Counted from the first letter of the stretch, positions 25,950 through 35,206 are shown. The stretch is DNA of 47,188 nucleotides from Rhodospirillales bacterium (GCA_002696645.1 NZSA01000054.1:1-47188); one strand, 5' to 3'. Translations and numbers: made by a program. Notes: generated by a model not told the origin, from the letters alone.

Positions 25950-27020
25950 TTACCGTCTGGGCAGGATTACGGTGTAATCTAAAGACAGGACAAGGTTATC
26001 CCCCGACTCCTGGAACTCTGTGCAAGGCTCGTTTTTGATTGCCCTTGTTACCACTCGTAAGGCTCCAATGTCAGACCGGTTTTGCAGGGCGATACATTCC
26101 TTGACCTCGGTCCAGGCATAAAGCGTGTCACCGGCATAAACGGGTGCTGAGTGACGTCCTGCATTGATGGCGGACAGAATGCATGCATTTGCTAAACCGT
26201 TATAAGATAGCGCCCGGGCAAGGGCAATGACATGCCCGCCGTAAACCAGGCGTTGGCCGTCGGCACTGTTCTTCATCTTCAAACCGTCGAAATGAACGCG
26301 CGCCGCATTTCGGTACAGCCTGGTTGCGGTCATATGTTCTGCGCCTTCTACCGTGACGCCATCAATATGATCGATTTTTTCACCGGCCTGAAAATCTTCC
26401 CATCGATAGGGGGATCCTGTGCGCAGGTCATTCCAGTTGCGGTTCAACCTGTGCGGCGGGACGGTAATCGGGTAGACATGGTCAGGTAGATCCGGAACAT
26501 GAGAGTCTCGCGGGGGGCTGTTTGGGTCTCGTTTGGGGATCAGAACCCAGCGGATGAATCGAAGTATAGGGACGTCACGATGGTCCAATCCTTCGGTTAG
26601 AACATAGACAATACCACTGTCCCCGGATGAAGTTTCGCGCAGGCCAATAACCTTTGACCGGGCGGAAAGCGTTTCACCTGTAAAAACCTGCGCCAGAAAA
26701 TCGCATCCGGCATAGCCCAGATTGGCTTTAGCGTTGCGGGAGATATCAGTGACCGATAGGCCAAATACCGCATTGAACAGGAAAATATCATCAATGGGTG
26801 CCGTGCTGTAGCCGACATCCCGCGCAAACTGATTAGACGTCTGAAGCGTGAAACGATTGCCGGTCAGGGCATGATACAGGGCTACATCGCCATCGGAAAT
26901 CGTCCTGGGGGCACCATGGATGATAACTTCATCAAGTGTGAAATCTTCAAAAAACCGCCCATTGGAGGATTTGGATCCCTTTGTGCCAATGGGGCCTTGA
27001 GAGGAAGCCAAAGGTGACAT
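25950..27020 (-). CDS. mch: MaoC-type mesaconyl-CoA (beta-methylmalyl-CoA) hydratase
   Basis: This 356-aa protein is a double hot-dog (MaoC-like) hydratase. The start GRFFEDFTLDE, the segment PRTISDGDVALYHALTG and the later FIRWVLIPKRDP closely follow the mesaconyl-CoA hydratases (Mch) of Rhodobacter and Methylobacterium as I remember them. Mch interconverts mesaconyl-CoA and beta-methylmalyl-CoA in the ethylmalonyl-CoA pathway for acetyl-CoA assimilation. The next gene upstream on the same strand is a malyl-CoA-type lyase, the enzyme that acts on its product. Other pathway genes (ccr, ecm, msd) are not in the window. Confidence 0.82.
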   Translation of the reverse strand: MSPLASSQGPIGTKGSKSSNGRFFEDFTLDEVIIHGAPRTISDGDVALYHALTGNRFTLQTSNQFARDVGYSTAPIDDIFLFNAVFGLSVTDISRNAKANLGYAGCDFLAQVFTGETLSARSKVIGLRETSSGDSGIVYVLTEGLDHRDVPILRFIRWVLIPKRDPNSPPRDSHVPDLPDHVYPITVPPHRLNRNWNDLRTGSPYRWEDFQAGEKIDHIDGVTVEGAEHMTATRLYRNAARVHFDGLKMKNSADGQRLVYGGHVIALARALSYNGLANACILSAINAGRHSAPVYAGDTLYAWTEVKECIALQNRSDIGALRVVTRAIKNEPCTEFQESGDNLVLSLDYTVILPRR

Positions 27021-27140
27021 TTGAGCATTCTCCTGAACGGATGAGAGAAGCGGCGAAAAGACTATACAGGGTATAATCCTGTGAAATCAGACATATGGAC
27101 CTGCCATTACCTAGGTACTCATCATCCGGTTCGACTATAT

Positions 27141-28025
27141 TTACTCCTTTTCCGTTGAGAGGTCTTCAATCATTTGCGCCAGGGTCAGGATGCGCCGTGC
27201 GTTCTCAACGTGCAAATTTTCAACAAGTTTTCCATTCAGCACCACGACCCCTTTTCCGGCAGACTGGGCTTCCTCAAAGGCCGCAATAATCTCTTTGCTG
27301 CTTTCCACTTCCTGCGCGTTGGGTCCAAAGGTCTGATTGGCCTGATCGATGGTTTTTGGATGGATCAGTGTTTTACCGTCAAACCCCAATTCCAGCCCTT
27401 GCTGACAACTTTCCGTGAATCCCTGATCATCAGACAGGTCCAGATGCACGCCATCTAATGCCGCCAATCCATAGGCGCGGGCAACCAGAACAACGTGGTT
27501 CAGGCTGGTCATGAACGGCAAGCGCTGGGGTGTATGCAGGCAATGCAGTTCTTTCGCCAAATCGGACGTCCCCATCACGAAACCAGCCATGCGCGGTGAC
27601 GCGGCGGCGATTTCTTCGGCGTGTAGCACACCCATGGGCGTTTCAATCATGCACCAGATGGCCAGATCGGCGGGACCGCCCGCCGCATCCAGGATCGACA
27701 GCGCCTTGCGCACCGCATCCGCGCTTTCGACCTTTGGCAGCAAAATTCCATCCGCGCCGCAAGATGCCAGGTCGGACAAATCCTCACGCCCCCAGGGGGC
27801 GTCCAACGCGTTTACGCGCACCAGAATCTCGCGTTTTCCATATCCGCCCTCCGCTAAAGCCGCAGCGATGTTGGTACGGGCAGCGGCCTTGGCATCCGGT
27901 GCAACGGCGTCTTCCAGATCCAGAATCAGCACGTCTGCCGACAGAGTGCGACCTTTCTCCAAGGCGCGGGGATTGGATCCTGGCATATAAAGAACGGAGC
28001 GACGGGGGCGGGCAGATGCAGGCAT
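27141..28025 (-). CDS. HpcH/HpaI-CitE-like CoA-ester lyase (malyl-CoA lyase or thioesterase type)
   Basis: A 294-aa TIM-barrel protein of the CitE-like family. The N-terminal RSVLYMPGSNPRALEK binds CoA. DLEDAVAPDAK lies near residue 36-46. A metal-binding glutamate is in MIETPMGV near 128, and the end carries GKTLIHPKTID near 218. Its pairing with mch suggests cleavage of beta-methylmalyl-CoA or malyl-CoA to glyoxylate and an acyl-CoA, or the (3S)-malyl-CoA thioesterase step. The sequence alone does not separate these. About 120 bp separate it from mch, so co-transcription is likely but unproven. Confidence 0.78.
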   Translation of the reverse strand: MPASARPRRSVLYMPGSNPRALEKGRTLSADVLILDLEDAVAPDAKAAARTNIAAALAEGGYGKREILVRVNALDAPWGREDLSDLASCGADGILLPKVESADAVRKALSILDAAGGPADLAIWCMIETPMGVLHAEEIAAASPRMAGFVMGTSDLAKELHCLHTPQRLPFMTSLNHVVLVARAYGLAALDGVHLDLSDDQGFTESCQQGLELGFDGKTLIHPKTIDQANQTFGPNAQEVESSKEIIAAFEEAQSAGKGVVVLNGKLVENLHVENARRILTLAQMIEDLSTEKE

Positions 28026-28113
28026 TCACAGTCTCCTGTAAGGGATTTTCCACTAGTTGGAATGTATTTCATTTTTTTAGGGGGTTAAATTCTTTTCTCG
28101 CGTCTGCACAGTT

Positions 28114-29058
28114 TTACTGTGTCGCTGGTGTGTCGCCGGGCATTTTCTTCCGTGCCAGATTCTCTCGCCAGGTCAGCAATAATGCGCCGCATACAATCAG
28201 ACCTGCCCCCACCAGGCTGTATAGACCCGGTATTTCATTGAATACGATCCAGCCGTAAACGCTGGCAAAAATCAGTGTTGTATAGAAGAACGGGGCGGCG
28301 ACATTCGCTTCTGCCATGGCGATGCCTTTCAGGAATAGGGACTGTGCAGATACCATGATGACGCCCAAGGCGACCAGCATGACCCATTGTATGGGAGTTG
28401 GTGGTTTCCAGAAGAAAATCACGGCAATGCTGATAATCAGGGCCGCGACGCCATTATTGATTGCCAGAATCTTCAACGGTCTTTCGCGCCCGCTCAGCAG
28501 TTTGATGAAAATCAGTTCGACCCCCAAAAAGGCGGCTGCGGACAGCGCGATCAATGCAGCGGGTTGGAACGTATCCAAACCTGGTCTGGTCAGGACCATG
28601 GCACCCAAAAAGGCAATGCCTGCGGCCAGCCAACGCCAGGGGCCGATGGTTTCCCGCAAGAAAAAGATGGCAAAAATCATGCTGAACAGCGGGCTTAGAA
28701 AGCTGATAGCCGTCGCATCGGTCAAAACCATCAACCCGGCGGCGGCGAACATTCCGATCACCCCGCCAAGCCCCAAGAGAATTCGCCCCAGATGCAATAG
28801 CCAGGGTGTATCGTTCAGCGTGACGCCTCGCATCATTGCGATGGGTAGGATCGTGCAGGCCGCGAAAAAGAACCGGGCCCAGGAAACCTGAACCGGATGC
28901 AGGGCTGCTTCTCCCGCAATTTGCGGCCCTAAGGCCCGCGCGATCAATGTTGTCATCGCCACCAGGACGCAACACATAACGATATAGGCGGCGCCCTGCA
29001 CATTGTTGGGGGCGGGCGCTTTGAAGATATAGGACTGGCTTGGCACCGAAAGGAACAC
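28114..29058 (-). CDS. EamA/DMT-family transporter
   Basis: A 314-aa membrane protein with ten predicted hydrophobic segments arranged as two EamA repeats. The first repeat ends with FLRETIGPWRWLA and the second with FNEIPGLYSLVGAGLIV, both typical of drug/metabolite transporters. The substrate is unknown; relatives export amino acids, nucleotides or other metabolites. It is divergent from pdxY and on the same strand as the CoA-ester lyase gene. Confidence 0.88.
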   Translation of the reverse strand: MFLSVPSQSYIFKAPAPNNVQGAAYIVMCCVLVAMTTLIARALGPQIAGEAALHPVQVSWARFFFAACTILPIAMMRGVTLNDTPWLLHLGRILLGLGGVIGMFAAAGLMVLTDATAISFLSPLFSMIFAIFFLRETIGPWRWLAAGIAFLGAMVLTRPGLDTFQPAALIALSAAAFLGVELIFIKLLSGRERPLKILAINNGVAALIISIAVIFFWKPPTPIQWVMLVALGVIMVSAQSLFLKGIAMAEANVAAPFFYTTLIFASVYGWIVFNEIPGLYSLVGAGLIVCGALLLTWRENLARKKMPGDTPATQ

Positions 29059-29186
29059 TCTCTAGAACAGAGGATAGGATTGCAGCGCAATGATAGGAAT
29101 GGGTTTCCCGATTGGCAATGTCGGGAGTAACCCTTTAAACAAGCGCATCGCTGATATCCCGCACAATGTTAGGCGCACGAGGTACC

Positions 29187-30044
29187 ATGGCCATTTTATC
29201 CATCCAATCGCATGTTGCTTACGGTCATGTGGGAAATGCCGCGATAACCTTTCCGTTGCAACGTTTGGGGCGCGAAGTCTGGGCGGTTCACACTGTCATG
29301 TTTGCGGCCCATGCCGGCTATGGTCCCCCAATGGGACCGGTGTTTTCTGCGCAAACCATACGGGATGTTGTTTCCGGGCTGGAGCAGATGCAGGTGCTTC
29401 CCCGATGCAAGGCAATCCTCAGCGGCTATTTGGGAGATGCGGATTTGGGTGCGGCTGTTCTGGATGCTGTGGCAACAGTCAAGCAAGCTAACCCGTCGGC
29501 TCTATATTGTTGTGACCCTGTTATGGGGGATGTTGCGCCTGGCATTTATGTGCGCGATAACATTCCAGCCTTTATGAAAGAACGTGCAATACCCGCCGCT
29601 GATATTGCGACCCCGAATGTGTTTGAATTGACCCTGCTGACCGGTATCGCGGTAACGGATATCGCATCCGCTCTGGCTGGGTGTCGGGCCCTTCTGGCGC
29701 TCGGCCCCAAGTTGATATTGCTGACCAGTTTAGAGGGGGATCAGACCCCACAGGGGCATATAGAAATGCTGGTTGTGACACAGCAGGCCGCGTGGCTGGT
29801 TTCCACACCCAAGCTGGATCTGAATCCTGCGCCGAATGGAGCGGGGGATTTAACGGCGGCCCTGTTCCTGGCATTTTATTTGGAAAATCGACAGGCGGAT
29901 GCGGCTTTGGCGCGAACCGCCGCGGCCGTGCACGCAGTTTTTGGCGCAACCCAGGCGGCTGGGACGCGGGAATTGGCGTTGTTGGATGCCCAGGATGATA
30001 TCCTGCACCCGAGACAGCTGTTTCAGGCGAGAATTGTTTCGTAA
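29187..30044 (+). CDS. pdxY: Pyridoxal kinase
   Basis: PdxY phosphorylates pyridoxal for the PLP salvage route. The 285-aa ribokinase-fold protein starts with ILSIQSHVAYGHVGN, the family signature for substrate binding. GYLGDADL lies near 80-87, TPNVFELTLLTG near 142-153, and NGAGDLTAALFLAF near 217-230 with catalytic D221. The ATG at 29187 fits the family start better than one seven codons upstream. Together with pdxJ at 37117 the window holds both salvage and de novo vitamin B6 genes. Confidence 0.9.
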   Translation: MAILSIQSHVAYGHVGNAAITFPLQRLGREVWAVHTVMFAAHAGYGPPMGPVFSAQTIRDVVSGLEQMQVLPRCKAILSGYLGDADLGAAVLDAVATVKQANPSALYCCDPVMGDVAPGIYVRDNIPAFMKERAIPAADIATPNVFELTLLTGIAVTDIASALAGCRALLALGPKLILLTSLEGDQTPQGHIEMLVVTQQAAWLVSTPKLDLNPAPNGAGDLTAALFLAFYLENRQADAALARTAAAVHAVFGATQAAGTRELALLDAQDDILHPRQLFQARIVS

Positions 30045-30166
30045 TAAATTTTGTTAACCTTATTTAATACGAGGCATTGCAAAATTGCGCTAATATGCGA
30101 AATATCTCGGGCAAATAATGTCGTGCGCTGGATGGGGCGATGGGCGCGGACAAAGGACAGTGAACA

Positions 30167-31195
30167 GTGGATGAGGCGCTGAAGCCGACAACCGAGCAAC
30201 AGGATAGCCTGCATATCCTGCCATTATGTATGATTCCGATAAAAACACCGGCTTTGCGCCGCGCCTGCCTGGTCAAAAACAGCCGGCTGGAAACAGCCGT
30301 TGAATTGTTCAGGGACAAGGCGGGGGTCAGCGGTCAGCTGTATGTGCAGGACCTGCCGGATTTTTTTGAAGAAACGGACGCTGAAAGTCTGCCCGACGAT
30401 ATGGTAAAAATCCGGGGCTTGGACAAGATGCCCAGCTTCGACGTTTATTCCTGTCGGATCTCCTTGCGCGCGCTGGGCATCGCCGTGAATGATGAAGAAT
30501 ACCTCAAGCTCTCTTCGGAGCGTCAGGCGATCCTGGCGGATCGAATGCGGGAATTCACCAGACCATTGATCGCGCAGGTTTTTGGCACGGATGTGGACGG
30601 GCTGGATGAAAGCATCGATCTGATCGCGATGTTGCGTAACCCGCATCAGGAGGATACACGCTCTAATCTTGCGAAATTAGCGCGAGAGCTTGATGTGAAG
30701 GTGATGGATATTCCCCGGTTCGTTGAAGATTATGGGGATATCTTCCTGTCGCTGGCCTATTTCCGGGACTGCCTGGATAAGATTGCGCCGACCGTAGAGC
30801 GATTCATTGTCTGGCTTCAGGAAATGAAGGGGGCCTGGACCATTCGCAATGATCGACCCAAAGAGCGAATGATCGATCAGGTCGAAGCGGATATGAAGGA
30901 AATTGTCCGCCTTATCAATTTGCGTTTCGACACATTCGACCGCAAAACCCATGATTTCTGGGATAATGCCTCTGCGGAGCATTTCAAGGCCGTTCGGCAA
31001 TATATTACCAGCCACCATACCTCTGTTGGCGGCGTCCTGTGTGGTCTGACCATGAAAATGGATTCCTGGAAGACCCGGTTTCCAAACAAAAACCCGGGTG
31101 GACCCCAGGCTCGTTTAGAGTTTTTGAATGGTGAAATCCTACCTGGCCTGGATACGATCAAGAAACTGGAACGCTCTGCAATTGATCTGAAGTAG
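30167..31195 (+). CDS. Conserved hypothetical protein, function unknown
   Basis: A 342-aa protein that I do not recognise by name. It starts at a GTG with AAGGA nine bases upstream. It has no membrane segment, signal peptide or nucleotide-binding motif. The second half is helical and charged, with long amphipathic stretches such as EADMKEIVRLINLRFD. Base and codon use match the surrounding core genes, so it is not an obvious import. It lies between pdxY and a permease gene, both on the same strand, with 120-bp gaps on each side that argue for its own promoter. Confidence 0.75.
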   Translation: MDEALKPTTEQQDSLHILPLCMIPIKTPALRRACLVKNSRLETAVELFRDKAGVSGQLYVQDLPDFFEETDAESLPDDMVKIRGLDKMPSFDVYSCRISLRALGIAVNDEEYLKLSSERQAILADRMREFTRPLIAQVFGTDVDGLDESIDLIAMLRNPHQEDTRSNLAKLARELDVKVMDIPRFVEDYGDIFLSLAYFRDCLDKIAPTVERFIVWLQEMKGAWTIRNDRPKERMIDQVEADMKEIVRLINLRFDTFDRKTHDFWDNASAEHFKAVRQYITSHHTSVGGVLCGLTMKMDSWKTRFPNKNPGGPQARLEFLNGEILPGLDTIKKLERSAIDLK

Positions 31196-31317
31196 CGGCT
31201 TTTGTGATTGAAATACTGGTTGCTTAACTTACGTGAAAACCAGTCTTTTAATAACAAATGGGCACGGATTGGGCTGTTTAACCTGCTTCTTCGCCATGAT
31301 CGGTTGCCGTACACGCT

Positions 31318-32520
31318 ATGTTTAGTTCTGAATTTTGGAATATTTATGCGGAGGCGACAAAGACCGCTCTTGGCTTTTTCTGGAAGGCCGGGTGGGCTTT
31401 TGTCCTGGGGTATTTTATCAGTGCAATGATTCAGACCTTCGTGCCCAAACGGAATTTAACCCGTGTTATGGGCAAGGCTTCGCCTCAATCTATCCTTTTT
31501 GCAACAGGCTTTGGCGCCGTATCTTCCTCTTGCTCCTTCGCTGCCTTGGCAGCCGCTAGGGCTCTGCTCAGCAAGGGAGCGCATTTCATTGCGGCGGTCG
31601 CGTTTATGTTTGCCTCAACCAATTTGGTTATCGAGCTGGGAATTCTGATTTATATCTTTCTGGGCTGGCAGTATTTGGCCGCCGAGATTATCGGTGGCTT
31701 GATCCTTATTGCGATCAGCAGCGTTTTAATCCGCCTGACCTATCCCAAATCTTGGATGCAGCGCGCCCGCGAGAAGGTGGAAGGAGAAGCCGAATCCGGC
31801 ACGGACGATTTCGATTGGCGCCAGCGGTTGGTTAGCCGGGAAGGCTGGCAAATGGTCGGCCATACCTTCGTGATGGATTGGCTGATGGTCTGGAAAGAGG
31901 TGCTGATTGGCTTTGTCGTTGCGGGCTTTGTCTCTGTCCTCGTTCCACCAGCAGTCTGGGGCCAGATATTCTTGATCGATATGACATCGACACTGCCAGC
32001 TTGGGTGATCGCTGTTGAAAATGCGCTGGTCGCACCCTTCGTTGCGGCAGCCACCTTCATCGGATCAATGGGTAACATCCCACTGGCAACAGTGCTCGCC
32101 TCCAATGGGGTGATGTTTGCCGGTTTGATGGGTTTCATCTATTCCGATCTGATGGTGCCTCCGCTGGTTGCCGTGAATGCAAAATACTATGGTTATCGCG
32201 TCGCCCTGTATATCGCTGGTATCATGTATATCAGTATCGTCGCCACCGCGCTGATCCTGTCCGGCAGCTTTGCCCTGCTGGGAATTTCCCCGGAAAGTGC
32301 GCGCACGGTCACTGATATCGTTCAGTTCCAGATTGACTACACATTCTGGCTGAACCTGGCCTTTATGGCCGTGACAGCCAGTCTTCTCTTCTTAGCCTCC
32401 AAACACAAACATGACGGTCATGGCCATGATATGGAAGGCGATGGCCCGATCAAACGTGTTGCTACCGCAGGGGCGATAGCGGTCTTAGGCGGAGGGGTTC
32501 TGGTTTGGGCCTTTGTCTGA
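31318..32520 (+). CDS. Permease, ArsP/DUF318 (UPF0718) family
   Basis: A 400-aa polytopic membrane protein with about 9-10 hydrophobic segments in two halves. The first carries the family pattern GAVSSSCSFAALAAARALLSKG near residues 65-85 and FASTNLVIELG just after. The second has FIGSMGNIPLATVLASNGVMFAG. Relatives include ArsP, which exports trivalent organoarsenicals. Near the C-terminus, before the last membrane segment, lies a His/Asp-rich loop (HKHDGHGHD, about 363-371) that could bind a metal. Export of a metal or metalloid is a reasonable inference. No arsenic genes lie nearby. Confidence 0.8.
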   Translation: MFSSEFWNIYAEATKTALGFFWKAGWAFVLGYFISAMIQTFVPKRNLTRVMGKASPQSILFATGFGAVSSSCSFAALAAARALLSKGAHFIAAVAFMFASTNLVIELGILIYIFLGWQYLAAEIIGGLILIAISSVLIRLTYPKSWMQRAREKVEGEAESGTDDFDWRQRLVSREGWQMVGHTFVMDWLMVWKEVLIGFVVAGFVSVLVPPAVWGQIFLIDMTSTLPAWVIAVENALVAPFVAAATFIGSMGNIPLATVLASNGVMFAGLMGFIYSDLMVPPLVAVNAKYYGYRVALYIAGIMYISIVATALILSGSFALLGISPESARTVTDIVQFQIDYTFWLNLAFMAVTASLLFLASKHKHDGHGHDMEGDGPIKRVATAGAIAVLGGGVLVWAFV

Positions 32521-32563
32521 TGGTTATCGTATTGCAACAGGTCGTCCTTTAACGTCGCTCTTA

Positions 32564-33367
32564 TCAAGCGGGGATAAGGACCGGAAATTCATCCGCCTGC
32601 AGCGGATCTCCGTCTTTTAACTGGACCTGAGTGAAGGGCGGGGAGGTGACAATACCCTCGCGCCGGGCGAACCGTACCCCATCGCCGACCAGGCGCAGGG
32701 AAAAGGCGCGGCGCTGTTCGCTGGGGCTGTTGTTTGCCGGTGCCCCATGGATGGTCCGATAATCAAAGGCAATGGCATCGCCCGGGGATACGTCCCAGGA
32801 GACAATGTCATAGTCGCCCCGGTTCTCATTCACATTGGGGATATCTTCCAGGATATCATTTTCGTTCAACGGCTGACCGTTAAACCGCTGCGGGCGATAG
32901 AATTTGCCCCATAGGTGGGACCCTGCGATGAATTCGACGCCCCGTTCACGCGGGACCTCATCCAGGGGAATCCAAAGGCTGGCCGTCTTGGGGCCATCCA
33001 CACAGTAATAGGGCATATCCTGGTGCCAGGGCGTTGGCACCCCAGCCTGAGCCTCTTTGACCAATACATGTTCGTGAAACAACTGCACCATCTTGCTGTC
33101 CATTAACTCTGCCCCGATTTCTGCGGCGGGAGAGTTAAAGATAAAGTCCTTGTACTGGGGGATACGCTGCCAATTGCAATAGTCGACGAAGAAGCGGCCA
33201 CCGCCATTCTCCCCGGTATAGATACGGGCCGTCGGATCTGGTTCACGCATGTTCAGGGCAACGCCGTCGCGCAGCGTTTCAACCCAGTCCTTAAACACAC
33301 CCCGCATTACAGTCACGCCATTGTTGCGGAACTCTGAAACGGTCCGTTCATCAAGATGCTGTGTCAT
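32564..33367 (-). CDS. Phytanoyl-CoA dioxygenase (PhyH) family protein
   Basis: A 267-aa Fe(II)/2-oxoglutarate dioxygenase. The iron triad is visible as H115 and D117 in WHQDMP and H207 in TIHGAP. An arginine at 219-220 (QRRAFSLR) should bind 2-oxoglutarate. A WIPLDEV strand and the GSHLWG segment match the family. The ATG at 33367 has GGAG five bases upstream and is preferred to one 11 codons earlier. It is divergent from a LysR-type regulator whose start is 70 bp away, so that regulator probably controls it. The substrate is unknown. Confidence 0.88.
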   Translation of the reverse strand: MTQHLDERTVSEFRNNGVTVMRGVFKDWVETLRDGVALNMREPDPTARIYTGENGGGRFFVDYCNWQRIPQYKDFIFNSPAAEIGAELMDSKMVQLFHEHVLVKEAQAGVPTPWHQDMPYYCVDGPKTASLWIPLDEVPRERGVEFIAGSHLWGKFYRPQRFNGQPLNENDILEDIPNVNENRGDYDIVSWDVSPGDAIAFDYRTIHGAPANNSPSEQRRAFSLRLVGDGVRFARREGIVTSPPFTQVQLKDGDPLQADEFPVLIPA

Positions 33368-33437
33368 GTCTACTCCGCGCGTTGAAAGGGCTGAGGGCAT
33401 CTTTACAAAACATTAGTCATCAAAGATAATAATATTA

Positions 33438-34358
33438 ATGTATACTCAATATCAAAAAATCAAATCGATAACTCTGAAACAAATCATTTATGCGCTGGCG
33501 GCTGCGGATGCGGGCAGCGTGACGGCGGCGGCGCATAATCTGCATGTGTCACAGCCATCGATTTCTACCGCCATTGCGGCCTTGGAACAGCATTATGGTC
33601 TGAAGCTGTTCACGCGGCATCCGGCCCACGGCGTCTCGCTGACACGGTTTGGTGTGAAGGTCATGGCGGAGGCCCACCTGTTATGCGATCAGGCGCAAAC
33701 AGTTGCCGCACTGGCAGGCCCCAATGCAGGATTAAGCGGTGAAATCGGCCTGTGCTGTTACGAGGCGATTGCGCCTTACATCCTGCCCCGGCTGCTAATG
33801 CGCCTTCGGGAAAAGCTGCCCGACGTCATCGTCCGCTATACGGAGGCGGATATGGAAGGGGTGGCCAACACCCTGAAACGGGGCGCGGCGGATCTGGCCA
33901 TCACCTATGATTTGGGTCTGGAAAGCGATATGCTGACCCAGACGATCTATAGCTTACAGCCCCATGTGATCTGTCCGGTCGATCATGAATTTGCCGACAG
34001 AAAGAGTGTGTTTCTGTCTGAATTGCATAATCAGAAACTGGTCCTGTTGGATCAACCGTTAAGCGCCCAATATGTCCTGGGGCTTTTGAGGGCCAGCAAG
34101 GTTGATCCCATCATCACGGCACAGGTCCGTGGCTTTGAACTGCTGCGGTCACTGGTCGCCAATGGGTTTGGCATTGCTGTTACCCACACTCATCCCAAAA
34201 CCGCCGTCACCTATGATGGCCGCCCCATCTGTTCCATCCCCATCGCCGATGATCTGGCGGAACAGCGGATCCTGCTGGCCTATATGCCCCAAACCCAAAT
34301 CCGCCCCGTCCTGAAAGCCGCCCAGGCGGAAATCATCAGCCTGTTTGCAAACGACTAA
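33438..34358 (+). CDS. LysR-family transcriptional regulator
   Basis: A 306-aa protein with an N-terminal winged helix-turn-helix (about 15-75). The recognition helix follows [24 protein letters not shown], and [16 protein letters not shown] closes the domain. The C-terminal part is a periplasmic-binding-protein-like effector domain. LysR regulators usually sit divergent to a gene they control and bind the shared interval; here that gene is the PhyH dioxygenase. A hairpin terminator follows the stop. Confidence 0.92.
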   Translation: MYTQYQKIKSITLKQIIYALAAADAGSVTAAAHNLHVSQPSISTAIAALEQHYGLKLFTRHPAHGVSLTRFGVKVMAEAHLLCDQAQTVAALAGPNAGLSGEIGLCCYEAIAPYILPRLLMRLREKLPDVIVRYTEADMEGVANTLKRGAADLAITYDLGLESDMLTQTIYSLQPHVICPVDHEFADRKSVFLSELHNQKLVLLDQPLSAQYVLGLLRASKVDPIITAQVRGFELLRSLVANGFGIAVTHTHPKTAVTYDGRPICSIPIADDLAEQRILLAYMPQTQIRPVLKAAQAEIISLFAND

Positions 34359-34369
34359 TGCATACAGCA

Positions 34370-34392
34370 GAGGGCGCAAATTGTGCGCCCTC
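34370..34392 (+). terminator. Hairpin between LysR gene and tRNA-Pro
   Basis: GAGGGCGCA and TGCGCCCTC form a perfect 9-bp GC-rich stem with a 5-base loop, 12 bases after the LysR stop and just before the 3' end of the convergent tRNA gene. A T-rich run follows only after about 17 bases on the plus strand, so it may stop both genes or act only as a barrier. Confidence 0.5.
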
Positions 34393-34414
34393 AAACTGCA
34401 TGATATTTTTGAAT

Positions 34415-34491
34415 TGGTCGGAGAGGCAGGATTCGAACCTGCGACCCCCTGCTCCCGAAGCAGGTGCGCTACCAGGCTGCGCTACACTCCG
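34415..34491 (-). tRNA. tRNA-Pro (anticodon CGG)
   Basis: The 77-nt minus-strand sequence folds as a full cloverleaf. It has a D arm with GCGC pairs, an anticodon stem CCTGC/GCAGG with loop TTCGGGA (anticodon CGG, reading CCG), the variable region GGGTC and the T arm GCAGG-TTCGAAT-CCTGC. The discriminator is A and CCA is encoded. The first acceptor base is C, as in bacterial tRNA-Pro. Acceptor positions 6 and 67 are both T, a mismatch in an otherwise paired stem. Confidence 0.95.
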
Positions 34492-34657
34492 ATAGGGTGC
34501 GATCGGATGATGGCGAACCATCACCATAAAGCGGAACGGCTTATAGCGCTCCGGCTCAGGCGGTGCAAGATGTGGATTGCATCGGGTCCTGGAATTTTCA
34601 AAACCGGCGGGAGTGCGATAGGCTTGCGGAAATAGACAGCAAGAGGGTGTTTCTTCA

Positions 34658-35206
34658 GTGATTACGGATGTTCTGGATTTTTGGTGCACGCAGCATGGAC
34701 CCAAGGATTGGTTTGCGCGGTCCGACGCGTTGGATGCGGCGATCCATCAGCAATTTTCTGATCTGCATCAGTCATTTTGCGATAGCAGCGAGGCGGCCTG
34801 GGCGGTGTCGGATACGCCGCTGGGCGCGCTGGCGGTGGTGATCGTGCTGGATCAGTTTTCCCGCAATTTGTATCGCGACTCGGCAAAGGCCTTCGCGATG
34901 GATCCATTGGCCCGGGACATTGCCCGCTATGTCATTGCGCGCGGATTTCATACCGATCCCGGTCTGCCTACCCTGTCGGAGCTCTTCTTCTATCTGCCAT
35001 TTGAACACAGTGAATCCCTGGCAGACCAGGACTGGTCCTGTGCGCTGATCGCCAGTATGGGGGATGAAACCTATGACGAATATGCCAGGCAGCATCGCGA
35101 CATTATCGTTCGGTTCGGGCGCTTTCCCCATCGCAATGCGGCGCTTGGTCGGATCAGCACCGATGCAGAGCGCGACTTTCTGACCCAGCCAGGCTCTTCT
35201 TTCTAG
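34658..35206 (+). CDS. DUF924 family protein
   Basis: A 182-aa protein starting at a GTG, with GAGGG about ten bases before it. It matches the DUF924 (YPL/TPR-like helical) family: the start VLDFWCTQHGPKDWFARSDALD, the centre VIVLDQFSRNLYRDSAKAFAMDPLA and the later FYLPFEHSES and RFPHRNAALGR are its conserved blocks. The fold is an all-helical repeat. No function is established. It is followed after about 95 bp by an MFS efflux gene. Confidence 0.9.
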   Translation: MITDVLDFWCTQHGPKDWFARSDALDAAIHQQFSDLHQSFCDSSEAAWAVSDTPLGALAVVIVLDQFSRNLYRDSAKAFAMDPLARDIARYVIARGFHTDPGLPTLSELFFYLPFEHSESLADQDWSCALIASMGDETYDEYARQHRDIIVRFGRFPHRNAALGRISTDAERDFLTQPGSSF

